Positions 21,328 to 29,758 of a DNA stretch of 38,591 nt are shown here, piece by piece. This DNA is from Novosphingobium sp. SG919 (GTDB taxonomy: Bacteria > Pseudomonadota > Alphaproteobacteria > Sphingomonadales > Sphingomonadaceae). The DNA lies in contig NZ_JABCNG010000011.1 of assembly GCF_012932495.1 (NCBI RefSeq), positions 1-38,591 of the forward strand, in the 5' to 3' direction. Position numbers and translations under genes: made by a program. The notes beneath the pieces were generated by a model. It was not told the origin of the DNA. It made no database searches and was given only the letters and a program-made list of their open reading frames with translations. Within the stretch, counting starts at the first letter, position 1. The number at the start of each line of letters is the position of its first letter.

Positions 21328-23718
21328 TCAGCCACGCCCTCCCGTCCGCCAGCGCTTGCGAAACAGCGGCAGCCAAATTGCCGGATCATCGCCAACTTCA
21401 CTGCGGATCTCTTCGAGCAGGGCGACCGTCCCAGATCGCCCCGAAAGCACTGCGAGCTCGTCATCGAGCCCCGCCAGGTCGAGCTCCACAACCACCGACC
21501 CTTGATCCTGCTTCACGAGGAAACGGCGGCTCTCTTGCGACAAGTCCACCTTGATCAGGCGGAACTCGGCCTCGGTCAGGTTGAGCCCATCGATGTAGTG
21601 CTCGCGGTGAGCATTCGGGTTGGGCAGAATGATCTTGGTCGCGCATTGCTCCACGATCGTGTCCGAAATCTCGGACTTCAGAGCATCAGCTGCGCTCTGC
21701 GTTCCGAACATGATCATGGCGTTACGCTTACGCCAGGTCTTCAGCGCATCGCGCACAAAGTCCCGGAACGACGCATCCCCGAGGGCCTTCCAGAACTCGT
21801 CAATATCGACGATTACAGGCTGCTTGACCTCCGCGTCTTCGGACGCCAGCACGCCTTCGATCCGGAAGAACAGGTATTTCATCAGCGCCGGACGAATGGC
21901 CTCGTTGTCGAGGAAATCCGTCATATCAAAGCCCATGAACTGGGCGTCGAGGGCAAGGGTATCGGCCGGATTGTCGAAAACCCATCCCAGCTCGCCATCT
22001 TCCGTCCATCGTTCGAGGCGCGGCCCAATCCCTTCCAGAGACGTCTGGTCAAGCTGCGTGCGGATCGCGGTCAGCGATCGCTGCGCCAACGGCAATCGGC
22101 CCACTGCATCGAGCGCCCGCGAGAGCTGGTACTGCTCCTGCGCCGACAATTCCTCACCTGCTGGCGACACCAATAGTCGCAACCACGACAGGAGAAACTC
22201 ACGGTTGCGCGGAGTATGCTCGAGAGCCTTCAGCGGCGAGAAGCCGGATTTCTCTCCATTCTTGAGCGCAAGGTATGTCCCGCCGCAGGCACGCACAAAA
22301 ATCTCGGCGCCGCGATCCTTGTCGATGAAGATAATGCGTGCGCCGGTCTTCTCCGCCTGCGCCAGCAGAAAATTCTGAATGACCGTCTTGCCGCCGCCGG
22401 TTGGCCCCAAGATCAACGAATGGCCAACATCGCGCACATGGAAGTTGAAATAGTATGGCGAGTTCGCAGGGGTTTTCAGCAAAGCAATGGCATCGCCCCA
22501 GTGGTTGCCGCTTCGCTTCCCCATCGGATAGGTATGGAAAGGCGAGAGTGCCGCGAAATTTCGCGAAGTCAGCGCCGCAGGGCGTGTCCGCATTGTGAAA
22601 TTGCCCGGCAGTTGCGACCAGTATGCCGCTTCAAGCGCCAGATCTTCGCGCGCCGCAACAATCCCACTCTCTGACAGTGCGGCGCGCGCGACGCTCATAT
22701 TGTCCCCGAGCGATTTCACCGTTTCCCCGAACACCGTAAGGGCGAGGTGATGTTCACCGAGGACGAAGCGGTTCGACTGCAAGTCATCCATGGCCTCGTC
22801 GAGCTGATCCATTTGGCTAAATGCCGCATCATCACTCGCACTCATTTGGCCGCGTTTTCGCCGTGCAGTCTCCATCCCGGCATGCTTGCCGAGAAATGCG
22901 AACCCTTGGCCCAGCACGAATTCGAAATTTGCCTCCAGCAGCGCATTCAACTGTCCTGGATACGTGCGTGCCGCATGTTCCCGGACAGCCAGTATTCCGG
23001 CAAAACGAGAGCCGCCGGGCTCGCGGATCTCGACGACCTCGCGTCCGAAAATCAGCCTGTCTCTGTAAAGTACCTGTCCCAAATGTCCGCGCACCAACGG
23101 CAACTTATGCGAACGCCCGGTCATCACCCTGGCCAGAAACTCCAGTGTCTCACTGAACATGAGTCCATTATGCTCGTAAGTTCCGAGCAACACCGGATCG
23201 ACCTTGCCCAACAGCTTGGCCGCATCCCGCAGGACTTCGGTGAACTTCTCCAGCATCTCTTCCTCGGCCTCCTCCGCCGAGTTCTTGCTGAATGCCTTGA
23301 AGATCGAACTTGCCGCTTTGTCCGCCACACCAACCGCTGGGCGGTAGATCACGGTCAGGTAGTGCTCATTGACGAACATCTGCTTGGCGAGGATCCGCTT
23401 GCGGTACGCCGCATCGAGATCCGCAGCGAATTCCGAGCGGAAGGTGCCACCCGGATAACCAAATTCTCCCCGCCGCAGCAGATGTGAATAGAAGGCTACC
23501 CGTTCGTGGGCGACCACCCGCCACGCACCGTTCAGCTTTTCATGCCAGTCGTTGATCGTGGCGATGTCGGCGGTCTCGAAGGGAATCCCGTCCAGCCTCA
23601 TAACGGCCATCAACTCGCCATTTTCAAGCTGTAGCACATGCTCATTGACGTGCCGCGCATACGGCAGAAACCGCACTGGGTCCGGATCGCTCTTGATCAC
23701 CTTGTAGGCTTCAGCCAC
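21328..23718 (-). CDS. virB4: VirB4 type IV secretion ATPase
   Basis: A 796-residue ATPase of the CagE/TrbE/VirB4 family. The N-terminal domain covers about residues 20 to 400. Walker A is LILGPTGGGKTV at about residues 435 to 446, and Walker B is VIVDIDEFWKAL near residue 642, followed by the NAMIMFGTQSAADALKS motif. The length is normal. It powers pilus assembly and dislocation of pilins. It overlaps virB3 by 8 bases. A frame of 317 residues on the opposite strand within it is a shadow. Confidence 0.96.
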   Translation of the reverse strand: MAEAYKVIKSDPDPVRFLPYARHVNEHVLQLENGELMAVMRLDGIPFETADIATINDWHEKLNGAWRVVAHERVAFYSHLLRRGEFGYPGGTFRSEFAADLDAAYRKRILAKQMFVNEHYLTVIYRPAVGVADKAASSIFKAFSKNSAEEAEEEMLEKFTEVLRDAAKLLGKVDPVLLGTYEHNGLMFSETLEFLARVMTGRSHKLPLVRGHLGQVLYRDRLIFGREVVEIREPGGSRFAGILAVREHAARTYPGQLNALLEANFEFVLGQGFAFLGKHAGMETARRKRGQMSASDDAAFSQMDQLDEAMDDLQSNRFVLGEHHLALTVFGETVKSLGDNMSVARAALSESGIVAAREDLALEAAYWSQLPGNFTMRTRPAALTSRNFAALSPFHTYPMGKRSGNHWGDAIALLKTPANSPYYFNFHVRDVGHSLILGPTGGGKTVIQNFLLAQAEKTGARIIFIDKDRGAEIFVRACGGTYLALKNGEKSGFSPLKALEHTPRNREFLLSWLRLLVSPAGEELSAQEQYQLSRALDAVGRLPLAQRSLTAIRTQLDQTSLEGIGPRLERWTEDGELGWVFDNPADTLALDAQFMGFDMTDFLDNEAIRPALMKYLFFRIEGVLASEDAEVKQPVIVDIDEFWKALGDASFRDFVRDALKTWRKRNAMIMFGTQSAADALKSEISDTIVEQCATKIILPNPNAHREHYIDGLNLTEAEFRLIKVDLSQESRRFLVKQDQGSVVVELDLAGLDDELAVLSGRSGTVALLEEIRSEVGDDPAIWLPLFRKRWRTGGRG

Positions 23719-24049
23719 GGAAAAATCCCTTTCGTACTATCCCCTTGCGCAGCAACGGTGAGTAGCTTGATCCTCCCCAGAGCGCGCGATTGGGCGCCCT
23801 CAGTTTGGTCTGCCCAAACAGGAGGAGGATCTTGAACATGTTATAGTCAGTGCGCACGATCAGCCTCGCTGCACCGAGCAGCGCGCCGCCGATCGCCAAC
23901 GCCCATACCGGATTGCCCAGCACCATCAGGACGCCTACGGACGCCATACCAATCAGCAATGTCGCCTCGACCGGCACACCAAGCCACATTGTGGGGCGCG
24001 TCAGCGCGAGGAACAGGGCATCCTCAACCAGGAATTCATCCTCGTCCAT
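23711..24049 (-). CDS. virB3: VirB3 type IV secretion protein
   Basis: A 112-residue protein. The FLALTRPTMWLGVPVEATLL motif near the N-terminus is the VirB3 signature, followed by two membrane segments (about residues 30 to 62) and a basic C-terminus. VirB3 works with VirB4 at the inner membrane. The ATG at 24049 overlaps the stop of the upstream pilin gene by one base. The longer frame upstream to 24295 is a shadow of that gene. Confidence 0.9.
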   Translation of the reverse strand: MDEDEFLVEDALFLALTRPTMWLGVPVEATLLIGMASVGVLMVLGNPVWALAIGGALLGAARLIVRTDYNMFKILLLFGQTKLRAPNRALWGGSSYSPLLRKGIVRKGFFRG

Positions 24050-24315
24050 CAACTTACCAATCCCGCCAGATAGGATGCGGCCAGAACGATTATGAGGCCG
24101 ACAACAACCGCCACCACGTTCGTGCGGTTGCCCATGCCCAGCAGCAGCAGATAGCCCGTGAAGGCCAACAGAGCGGTGCCAACCACGGCACCTCCCGCCG
24201 TCATCCTGTTCGCGAGACTTCCCGCCGCGCCTGCCGCGCTCTGAGCCTGCGCGAATGCTGTCGCCGGCACCCATGTGCCCGCGACAGCTGCACAACGGGC
24301 CAAGGCCCCGCGCAT
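24049..24315 (-). CDS. virB2: VirB2-like pilin, third tandem copy
   Basis: An 88-residue pilin-like protein. A signal peptide ends near residue 24 (TWVPATAFAQAQ), and two hydrophobic segments follow (about residues 43 to 60 and 66 to 86) with a short basic loop GMGNRTN between them, the pattern of VirB2/TrbC pilins. It is the last of three tandem pilin-like genes and shares a base with the virB3 start. It may be a minor or alternative pilin. Confidence 0.75.
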   Translation of the reverse strand: MRGALARCAAVAGTWVPATAFAQAQSAAGAAGSLANRMTAGGAVVGTALLAFTGYLLLLGMGNRTNVVAVVVGLIIVLAASYLAGLVS

Positions 24316-24317
24316 CG

Positions 24318-24614
24318 TCAACCCCCCGCGATCAGACTGACGAGCCAGCCCGCGCCGAAGATAATGAAACATCCGATGATGATCGATACGATAAGGGCCT
24401 TGTTCCCAGTGCCTGAGAGGAACAACCACCCTGCGAAAACCAATGCGATCGTTGCACCGATCTTTGCCAAGCTGCCGGTTAACAGGTTGAGAATGGCATT
24501 CGCCATTGTGTCGAGCTGTGTTTGGTTCGCGGCCTGCGCGAGAGCAGGTTGTGACGTTACCAAGGCCGCCAGGGCCGCAGCAGCAGCGACCTGCACTTTT
24601 AGTTGCTTCTTCAT
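24318..24614 (-). CDS. virB2: VirB2/TrbC pilin, second tandem copy
   Basis: A 98-residue pilin. The signal sequence (MKKQLKVQVAAAAALAALVT, then SQPALA) is strong. The mature pilin of about 72 residues has two hydrophobic helices with the loop LSGTGNKAL, and it ends in LVSLIAGG. This is the closest of the three to classical VirB2, so it is the likely major pilin subunit. It overlaps the first copy by 4 bases (ATGA). Confidence 0.85.
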   Translation of the reverse strand: MKKQLKVQVAAAAALAALVTSQPALAQAANQTQLDTMANAILNLLTGSLAKIGATIALVFAGWLFLSGTGNKALIVSIIIGCFIIFGAGWLVSLIAGG

Positions 24615-24871
24615 ACCAAGTATCCTCCAGCAAGAACGATCGCGGCCCCGATGAGGAAGGTCACGACCAATTGAACTGAACCCCGGCTCTGCATCACCAG
24701 GTAACCGATCCAGATGATGCCAAGCTTGATCGCGGGGCCGACAAGCGCCATCAGCTCGGCCATCACGGCGTTCCCGACGGCAGCCACTTGGGCCTGCGCA
24801 GGCGAGGCCAGGACAATGCAGCCCACAGCCACGAGCATCAGCCGCCACATCATGTCCGGGACCTCTTTCAT
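24611..24871 (-). CDS. virB2: VirB2-like pilin, first tandem copy
   Basis: An 86-residue protein. A signal sequence (MMWRLMLVAVGCIVLASPAQ, cut after AQA) precedes two hydrophobic helices (VGPAIKLGIIWIGYLVMQ and VVTFLIGAAIVLAGGYLV) joined by a short SRGSVQ loop. The ATG at 24871 overlaps the virB1 stop (ATGA); a second ATG at 24853, preceded by AGAGGT, is an alternative start and better fits a short signal. It shares layout but little identity with the two genes that follow. Confidence 0.75.
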   Translation of the reverse strand: MKEVPDMMWRLMLVAVGCIVLASPAQAQVAAVGNAVMAELMALVGPAIKLGIIWIGYLVMQSRGSVQLVVTFLIGAAIVLAGGYLV

Positions 24872-25806
24872 GACCCACCTCGCGTATCTGCCGCGCGCGC
24901 CATCCACGCATGGTGTGCAAAGACGTCCCAGGCCGGCGGTTCAGCCTCGTCAGCAATCGCGACGGCCTCGCTTTGTGAGACGGTCACCTCTGCCCCTCGC
25001 CCCTCGGAACGAGCGCGCACCTTGGCTGCCGCCATTCTTTCTGGAGAGAGGCCACCAACCCCGCGCGCAAACGCTACGTGCCAGTGATCATCGTGGCCCG
25101 GATCGCCAGGTCCAAGCAGCTCGAGGATCTCGATCCCGTTGGCGGCCATGACCCTTCGGATCGACGTCTTATCGATTGCGCGAACTCCCCCCGCCGGCAC
25201 GAAGTCGACCGCCTGCCCAAATTTGTGGAAGCTGCGCTCGGCACCATAAGCCGCATTCATTGGGCGGACCGTATCGGTCACCCGGCCGCCGAACGCGCTC
25301 AGCAGTAGTCGCCCAACGCCTTCGGCATTCCAATGCTGCGGAGCGGGTGCGCCGACGGCAGCATAGACCCGCCCAACGTAGCCGTTCGTGATCCCCCGAT
25401 TACGGTTGCCGCTGTTGTATTCACTGATTGCCGCATCGAGCGGCCTTGCGATCCCATCTTTTCGGGCTCGCTGATAATTCTCTGCCAGCACACTCGCTGC
25501 GGCTCGCAGATTGACACACGGCTCGAACACCGTCTCTGGGGTCAGTCCCAATCTTGCGAAATTAGCGCTGTTGATCTGCGCTAACCCGGCATCAAAATTG
25601 GCCCCTTTCGCGACCAGCCCTCGGGCAGTTGCGATAGCCTCTGCCATGTTCGCCGGTTGCCGCACCAATGCCGCACCCGAATTCACGCCAATCCGCAATG
25701 GGTCGCCACCGGACTCTGCCATCACGATCGCGTTCATCGTCTGCGGCGCCACACTCGGCGAGCATGTCGTCAACAGAAGCGCCAGCGCCGAACTCGCGAT
25801 AGCCAT
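24868..25806 (-). CDS. virB1: VirB1-type lytic transglycosylase fused to an M15-like peptidase domain
   Basis: A 312-residue lipoprotein-like enzyme. The signal ends in LLLTTC. Residues 20 to 150 form an SLT-type transglycosylase domain (AIVMAESGGDP with catalytic Glu31, FDAGLAQINSANF, ISEYNSGN). Residues 160 to 250 resemble a D,D-peptidase of the M15 type, with zinc ligands His194 and Asp201 in SFHKFGQAVDF and the HDDHWHVAF block. The first domain cuts glycan strands and the second would cut peptide cross-links, opening peptidoglycan for the channel. The ATG at 25806 follows GGGGGTAAGA. A longer frame to 25938 would cover the shared promoter element and is rejected. Confidence 0.85.
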   Translation of the reverse strand: MAIASSALALLLTTCSPSVAPQTMNAIVMAESGGDPLRIGVNSGAALVRQPANMAEAIATARGLVAKGANFDAGLAQINSANFARLGLTPETVFEPCVNLRAAASVLAENYQRARKDGIARPLDAAISEYNSGNRNRGITNGYVGRVYAAVGAPAPQHWNAEGVGRLLLSAFGGRVTDTVRPMNAAYGAERSFHKFGQAVDFVPAGGVRAIDKTSIRRVMAANGIEILELLGPGDPGHDDHWHVAFARGVGGLSPERMAAAKVRARSEGRGAEVTVSQSEAVAIADEAEPPAWDVFAHHAWMARAADTRGGS

Positions 25807-25890
25807 TCTTACCCCCAGAGCGCAGCCGCCAGCAGGCGGACCATCGTCCGTCGCGGGCACATTCTCGATGCAACCAATGCCTTTGTGTTT

Positions 25891-25926
25891 GTGTCGCAGA
25901 AACATATATGTCAAGTGAGACAATAG
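25891..25926 (-). promoter_or_regulatory. Shared 36-bp control element, virB operon copy
   Basis: Read on the minus strand this begins CTATTGTCTCAC and ends GACAC. It matches 32908-32943 without gaps at 28 of 36 positions by eye, including the 8-base core TATATGTT. It contains TTGACA, which could be a -35 box, and an imperfect TGTCTC/GCGACA dyad. It lies 85 bases before the virB1 start and between the divergent virB and adhesin genes. Confidence 0.6.
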
Positions 25927-26013
25927 CGGGGTGGCCATCGAGCATGCGTGCGCACGCCTCTCAATTCATCGGCCGATGGATCTGCTCGACTTGTCACAAT
26001 TCAGGAGGGAAAC

Positions 26014-28887
26014 ATGAAATCTCAGTCGAAACGCTTACTGCTCGCGACGACCGCGACCTGCGCACTGTTGGCCATTGCGGGCCCATTAAGCGCTCAAAAC
26101 ACAGACATTTCCGGAAGCGGCGGGACTGGAACCACCACTATCTGCGCTGGCGACACCAACAACATTTTGGTGCGCGGTCCTGACGATTCACCGACGCTTG
26201 GATGCGGCGCGAACAGCAATATTTTGTTGGGCAGTGCACTCGTCGGCAGGGCGGCAGGCACCTATGAGAACAATATCGCGTTGGGTAGCGGCGCCTCGAT
26301 CGGCGGTAGCTTCTCGTCCACATACGCCAGCAACTCGATCGCGATTGGCACAAAAGCGGCGGCCGACAGATCTGACGGGATCGCAATCGGCTCCAGCGCT
26401 CATACCGCATATGACAGCATATCGATCGGCTCGAACTCTCTCACAGAGGGATTGGCCGGCGGCAGCGTCGCGATCGGCAATGGGTCATATGCTACCAGCG
26501 GCTTTTCGAGTGCTGACTCGTCGGTTGCCGTTGGCACTTCCGCGTCAGCGGCGCCGAACGGGGTCGCACTTGGCACCTCAGCCAAGAACCTTAGCGGCAG
26601 CTACCAGACTGTCGCCATCGGTAACAAGGCCACATCCGGCGCAGGCGCCGTAGCCGTTGGCATGAACGCCAGCGCCGCGGTCAACCAAGCCACAGCCCTG
26701 GGATGGAACACTACGGCCTCCAACGTCGGTGACGTCGCGCTTGGCGCATATTCGTCAACCGATGCCGCCAATCCGACCGCTTCTGCGGTCGTTGGAGGGA
26801 CAACTTATTCCGGTTTCGCCGGCTCCAAACCCACCAGCGTCGTCAGCGTTGGCAACGGCCTCATCCAGCGCCAGATTACCAATGTTGCCGCAGGCCGGAT
26901 CGCAAGTACGTCGACCGACGCGGTCAACGGCTCCCAACTCTATTCCGCCTTGTCCACAACCAACAGTGCGCTCGGGTCCCTCAGCACCGGGATCTCGGCA
27001 AACTCGGCCGACATTTCGTCCCTTTCGACAGCCATCGTCGGCACGAACAGTTCGTTGACTTCACTGAGCACTGCCACAGGCCTTGGTCTCAGCACGGTCC
27101 AAAGCAACCTCGATACAATTGCGGCGTCGGCTTCTACCGGCATCTCGAGCAACGCCACCGGGCTGGCCAATCTTTCAACCTCTACGGCTGCGGACGTCGC
27201 ATCGCTCTCGACCAGTGCCACGACTACCAAGACCATGATCACCTCCCTCAGCACAGCAACAGCTGGCAGCATCAGCAGTGTTCAAGGCAGCGTAGATTCC
27301 CTTCGAGCATCAACTTCATCCGGCATAGCTGCGAACACGGCTGCCATTTCCACGCTCTCGACAACGACCGCCACTAGCGTCGGTTCGCTGTCGACCGGAC
27401 TGTCAGACACGAGTAACGCCGTCACGTCCTTGAGCACGGCCACCACAATTAGCCTCAGCACACTTCAGGCCAACATTGACACGCTGGCATCTTCTGCGTC
27501 CACCGGCATCGCCGCCAACAGTGCCGGGCTTGCTTCACTATCGACCGGCCTGGCAGCCAATGTCTCATCGCTCTCGACAGGGCTCGCGAGCGCGAACAGC
27601 ACCGTTACCTCGTTGAGTACAGCGACTGCAGCAAGCCTGAGCACTATCCAGAATAACATCGATACCGTCGCCAGCTCGGCGTCAACCGGGATCGCAGCCA
27701 ACGCTCTTGCCGTCACATCCTTGTCGACTTCGACCAACGACGGATTTGCGTCCTTGTCGACCACCATTGCAACCAACGGCAGCGCTGTGTCGTCGCTGAG
27801 CACCGCTACCAAAGCCTCCCTCAGCACTGTCCAGGGAAACCTCGACGCGCTGACCGCATCGACTTCCTCCGGCATTGCCGGAAACGCCGCTGGCCTTGCC
27901 GCTTTGGCGAGCACAACAACGTCGCTTTCGACCGGACTTGCTGTTGCTGAGAGCAATGTCTCTTCGCTCAGCACTGCAACTGTCGCAGGGCTCAGCTCTG
28001 TTCAGTCGCACGTCGACGCAATCGCGGTCTCTGCCTCCACCGGCATCGCATCTAACGCAGCTGCCATTACCGGCATTTCAACCGTGGCCAATGAACTTGT
28101 CGCTGGCACCGCGGGCCCCTTCCAGGCCAACAATACCTCAGCTTACGCGGCACCGACGGCTTCTGGTCGGGACAGCACCGCTGGCGGCTTCGGTAGCTCG
28201 GCTACGGGCAGTGCCTCCTTGGCGCTTGGCAGCACAGCGACTGCCACCGCAGATGAGACCATCGCAATTGGCTCACATGCCAAAGCCACTGCTCAAGGCG
28301 GCATCGCGATCGGCTACGGCGCCCAAGCCACAGGCGATCCAACGGTCGCACTGGGCTATCAGGCGGTCGCCTCCGGCAACAACTCACTGGCCTTGGGCGC
28401 TTCGGCGCAGGCAACCGCCGACAGCTCCGTCGCGCTCGGCGCCGGCGCAGTTGCTGACGAGCCGAATACCGTTTCGGTAGGCACGCCAACTTCTACCCGC
28501 CGGATCACCAATGTGAGCGCTGGCCGCGTCAGCGCCACGTCGACAGATGCTGTAACTGGCGCGCAGCTTTATGCCCTCCAGACCAGCACCAATCTTGCCA
28601 TCGGCGCTCTCGACACCAAGATTGGCGCACTTCAATTCGATCTCAACAAACTCAAGCGAGACACGAATGCTGGCCTTGCCAGCGCCGCGGCGCTCAGTGC
28701 CCTGCCCCAAAGCATTTATCCCGGCAAATTCGTTCTCTCCATGGGCGGAGGGGTGCGATCCGGATCGGCAGGAGTAGCCTTCGGCCTTTCCTACCGCACC
28801 CTGGATGACACCAAGACCTTCAACGCCCGCATCGCCACCGACCAAGGGGCAACCACTGCTGCAGCAGGCTTTGGCATCGAGTTCTAG
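26014..28887 (+). CDS. YadA-like trimeric autotransporter adhesin
   Basis: A 957-residue surface adhesin. The signal peptide (KRLLLATTATCALLAIAGPL) is cut near residue 27. A head of YadA-type degenerate repeats (NSIAIGTKAAA, GSVAIGNGSYA, AVAVGMNASA) ends in a neck (ITNVAAGRIASTSTDAVNGS). A serine/threonine-rich stalk of six repeats, mostly 61 residues, follows. A second head (SLALGSTATATADETIAIGS) with its own neck leads to a YadA anchor of about 80 residues ending in phenylalanine, which inserts as a trimeric barrel. The ATG at 26014 has AGGAGG 7 bases upstream. Being on a conjugative plasmid and divergent from virB1, it may promote cell contact or biofilm (inference). Confidence 0.93.
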   Translation: MKSQSKRLLLATTATCALLAIAGPLSAQNTDISGSGGTGTTTICAGDTNNILVRGPDDSPTLGCGANSNILLGSALVGRAAGTYENNIALGSGASIGGSFSSTYASNSIAIGTKAAADRSDGIAIGSSAHTAYDSISIGSNSLTEGLAGGSVAIGNGSYATSGFSSADSSVAVGTSASAAPNGVALGTSAKNLSGSYQTVAIGNKATSGAGAVAVGMNASAAVNQATALGWNTTASNVGDVALGAYSSTDAANPTASAVVGGTTYSGFAGSKPTSVVSVGNGLIQRQITNVAAGRIASTSTDAVNGSQLYSALSTTNSALGSLSTGISANSADISSLSTAIVGTNSSLTSLSTATGLGLSTVQSNLDTIAASASTGISSNATGLANLSTSTAADVASLSTSATTTKTMITSLSTATAGSISSVQGSVDSLRASTSSGIAANTAAISTLSTTTATSVGSLSTGLSDTSNAVTSLSTATTISLSTLQANIDTLASSASTGIAANSAGLASLSTGLAANVSSLSTGLASANSTVTSLSTATAASLSTIQNNIDTVASSASTGIAANALAVTSLSTSTNDGFASLSTTIATNGSAVSSLSTATKASLSTVQGNLDALTASTSSGIAGNAAGLAALASTTTSLSTGLAVAESNVSSLSTATVAGLSSVQSHVDAIAVSASTGIASNAAAITGISTVANELVAGTAGPFQANNTSAYAAPTASGRDSTAGGFGSSATGSASLALGSTATATADETIAIGSHAKATAQGGIAIGYGAQATGDPTVALGYQAVASGNNSLALGASAQATADSSVALGAGAVADEPNTVSVGTPTSTRRITNVSAGRVSATSTDAVTGAQLYALQTSTNLAIGALDTKIGALQFDLNKLKRDTNAGLASAAALSALPQSIYPGKFVLSMGGGVRSGSAGVAFGLSYRTLDDTKTFNARIATDQGATTAAAGFGIEF
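26983..28035 (+). repeat. Six stalk repeats in the adhesin gene
   Basis: Units of 50, 61, 61, 61, 61 and 57 codons each begin at S(T/S)GI(S/A).N and end in a (V/L)Q..(V/I/L)D segment followed by A.(S/T). Each unit contains two or three SLST motifs. A partial seventh unit begins at 28036. The constant 61-residue period suggests past expansion by unequal recombination. The units are diverged at DNA level. Confidence 0.8.
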
Positions 28888-28924
28888 GGCTCAGTTCGTC
28901 GTTGGCTCTTGCCTGGCCACGACT

Positions 28925-28955
28925 CCCCATGGCGCATCCACGGTGCGCCATGGGG
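28925..28955 (+). terminator. Terminator hairpin after the adhesin gene
   Basis: A perfect 12-bp stem (CCCCATGGCGCA, 28925-28936, with 28944-28955) closes a 7-base loop, 37 bases after the adhesin stop. There is no clear T-run. Confidence 0.6.
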
Positions 28956-29025
28956 ACCTCTTCGGTCCTACCAATTGCGGTTATCCGGACTGGTTGCTCC
29001 CCCGATCATTTTAATCTCCGAGGAC

Positions 29026-29709
29026 ATGATGCAAGGAAAAGAGTTTTTCACAAAGGTCTACGACCAGAACCTATGGGGTTCGGCCGAGAGTGTTTCGGGA
29101 TGTGGCTCGAACCGTGACTCTATATCCGAGCTAATCTCTGGTTTTCGGCCGCTGCTGGACAAGTATCAAATTCGGTCTTTGTTTGACTGCCCCTGTGGCG
29201 ACTGGGCGTGGATGCAGCACGTCGATCTCACCGGCATCTCTTATGTTGGGGCTGATATTGTAGACGCCCTTGTCGAAGCAAACCACCAGCGCTTTGCCGC
29301 GCCCCATGTCTCATTTCGAACCTTCGACATCCTCACCGAGGTCCCGCCAGCGGTGGATGCGATTTTCATTCGGGATCTCTTCATTCACTTCAGCCTGGGG
29401 AACATCCACAAGGCGCTCCGCAACATCGCTCGTTCCGGTGCGACTTACCTGCTGACATCCCACCATCTGGACCGCCAGGCTATCCACGTTGACGGGAAAA
29501 CGAAGCTTTTTGTGCCTGGGAATCAGGAGCTCGGCGGTGAGTACGCTCCCACAGTAGGCTTCGACTACACTTTCCGTCCCTTGCACTTCTGCACTCCTCC
29601 CTTCGAGTGGCCAGAGCCGATCGATTATATCCGTGAAGCTCCGCACTGGTGGGGTGGGGGAAAATCACAAGCGTTGTGGCGCATAAGTGATTTGCCGTTG
29701 CCAGTATGA
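29026..29709 (+). CDS. Class I SAM-dependent methyltransferase
   Basis: A 227-residue protein with a Rossmann-type SAM site: SLFDCPCGDWAWMQHVDL is motif I with an unusual CPCGDW, and YVGADIVDALVEANHQRF is motif II with the acidic residue. IFIRDLFIHFSLGNIHKALR is the motif IV region. The C-terminus (PHWWGGGKSQALWRI) is aromatic. Related proteins are annotated only as methyltransferases. It lies after the adhesin gene, so it may modify a surface glycan or the adhesin (inference). The ATG at 29026 has GAGG 5 bases upstream; an open frame to 28909 crosses the terminator. Confidence 0.75.
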   Translation: MMQGKEFFTKVYDQNLWGSAESVSGCGSNRDSISELISGFRPLLDKYQIRSLFDCPCGDWAWMQHVDLTGISYVGADIVDALVEANHQRFAAPHVSFRTFDILTEVPPAVDAIFIRDLFIHFSLGNIHKALRNIARSGATYLLTSHHLDRQAIHVDGKTKLFVPGNQELGGEYAPTVGFDYTFRPLHFCTPPFEWPEPIDYIREAPHWWGGGKSQALWRISDLPLPV

Positions 29710-29716
29710 TTGACAC

Positions 29717-29758
29717 GCATGTGTTATGTGCCGCTTCACTGGCGGCCATAACACATGC
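29717..29758. promoter_or_regulatory. Inverted repeat overlapping the start of the resolvase-like gene
   Basis: The arms GCATGTGTTATG (29717-29728) and CATAACACATGC (29747-29758) are perfect complements. An inner pair GCCGC/GCGGC extends the stem with one bulged T. The right arm includes the ATG at 29755, so protein bound here, or an RNA hairpin, could block expression of that gene. It may also terminate the upstream methyltransferase transcript. Confidence 0.6.

Noticed and set aside
21223..22176. A 317-residue open frame on the plus strand inside virB4 and virB5
   Set aside because: It is antisense to two clear secretion genes, has no domain pattern, and reflects GC-rich codon use.
25807..25938. 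Long N-terminal extension of virB1
   Set aside because: It would run over the shared control element and lacks a ribosome site; the lipoprotein signal begins at 25806.
26983..28035. Regular repeats as a CRISPR array
   Set aside because: The repeats are in frame in a large adhesin gene, have no constant DNA repeat with unique spacers, and encode the stalk.
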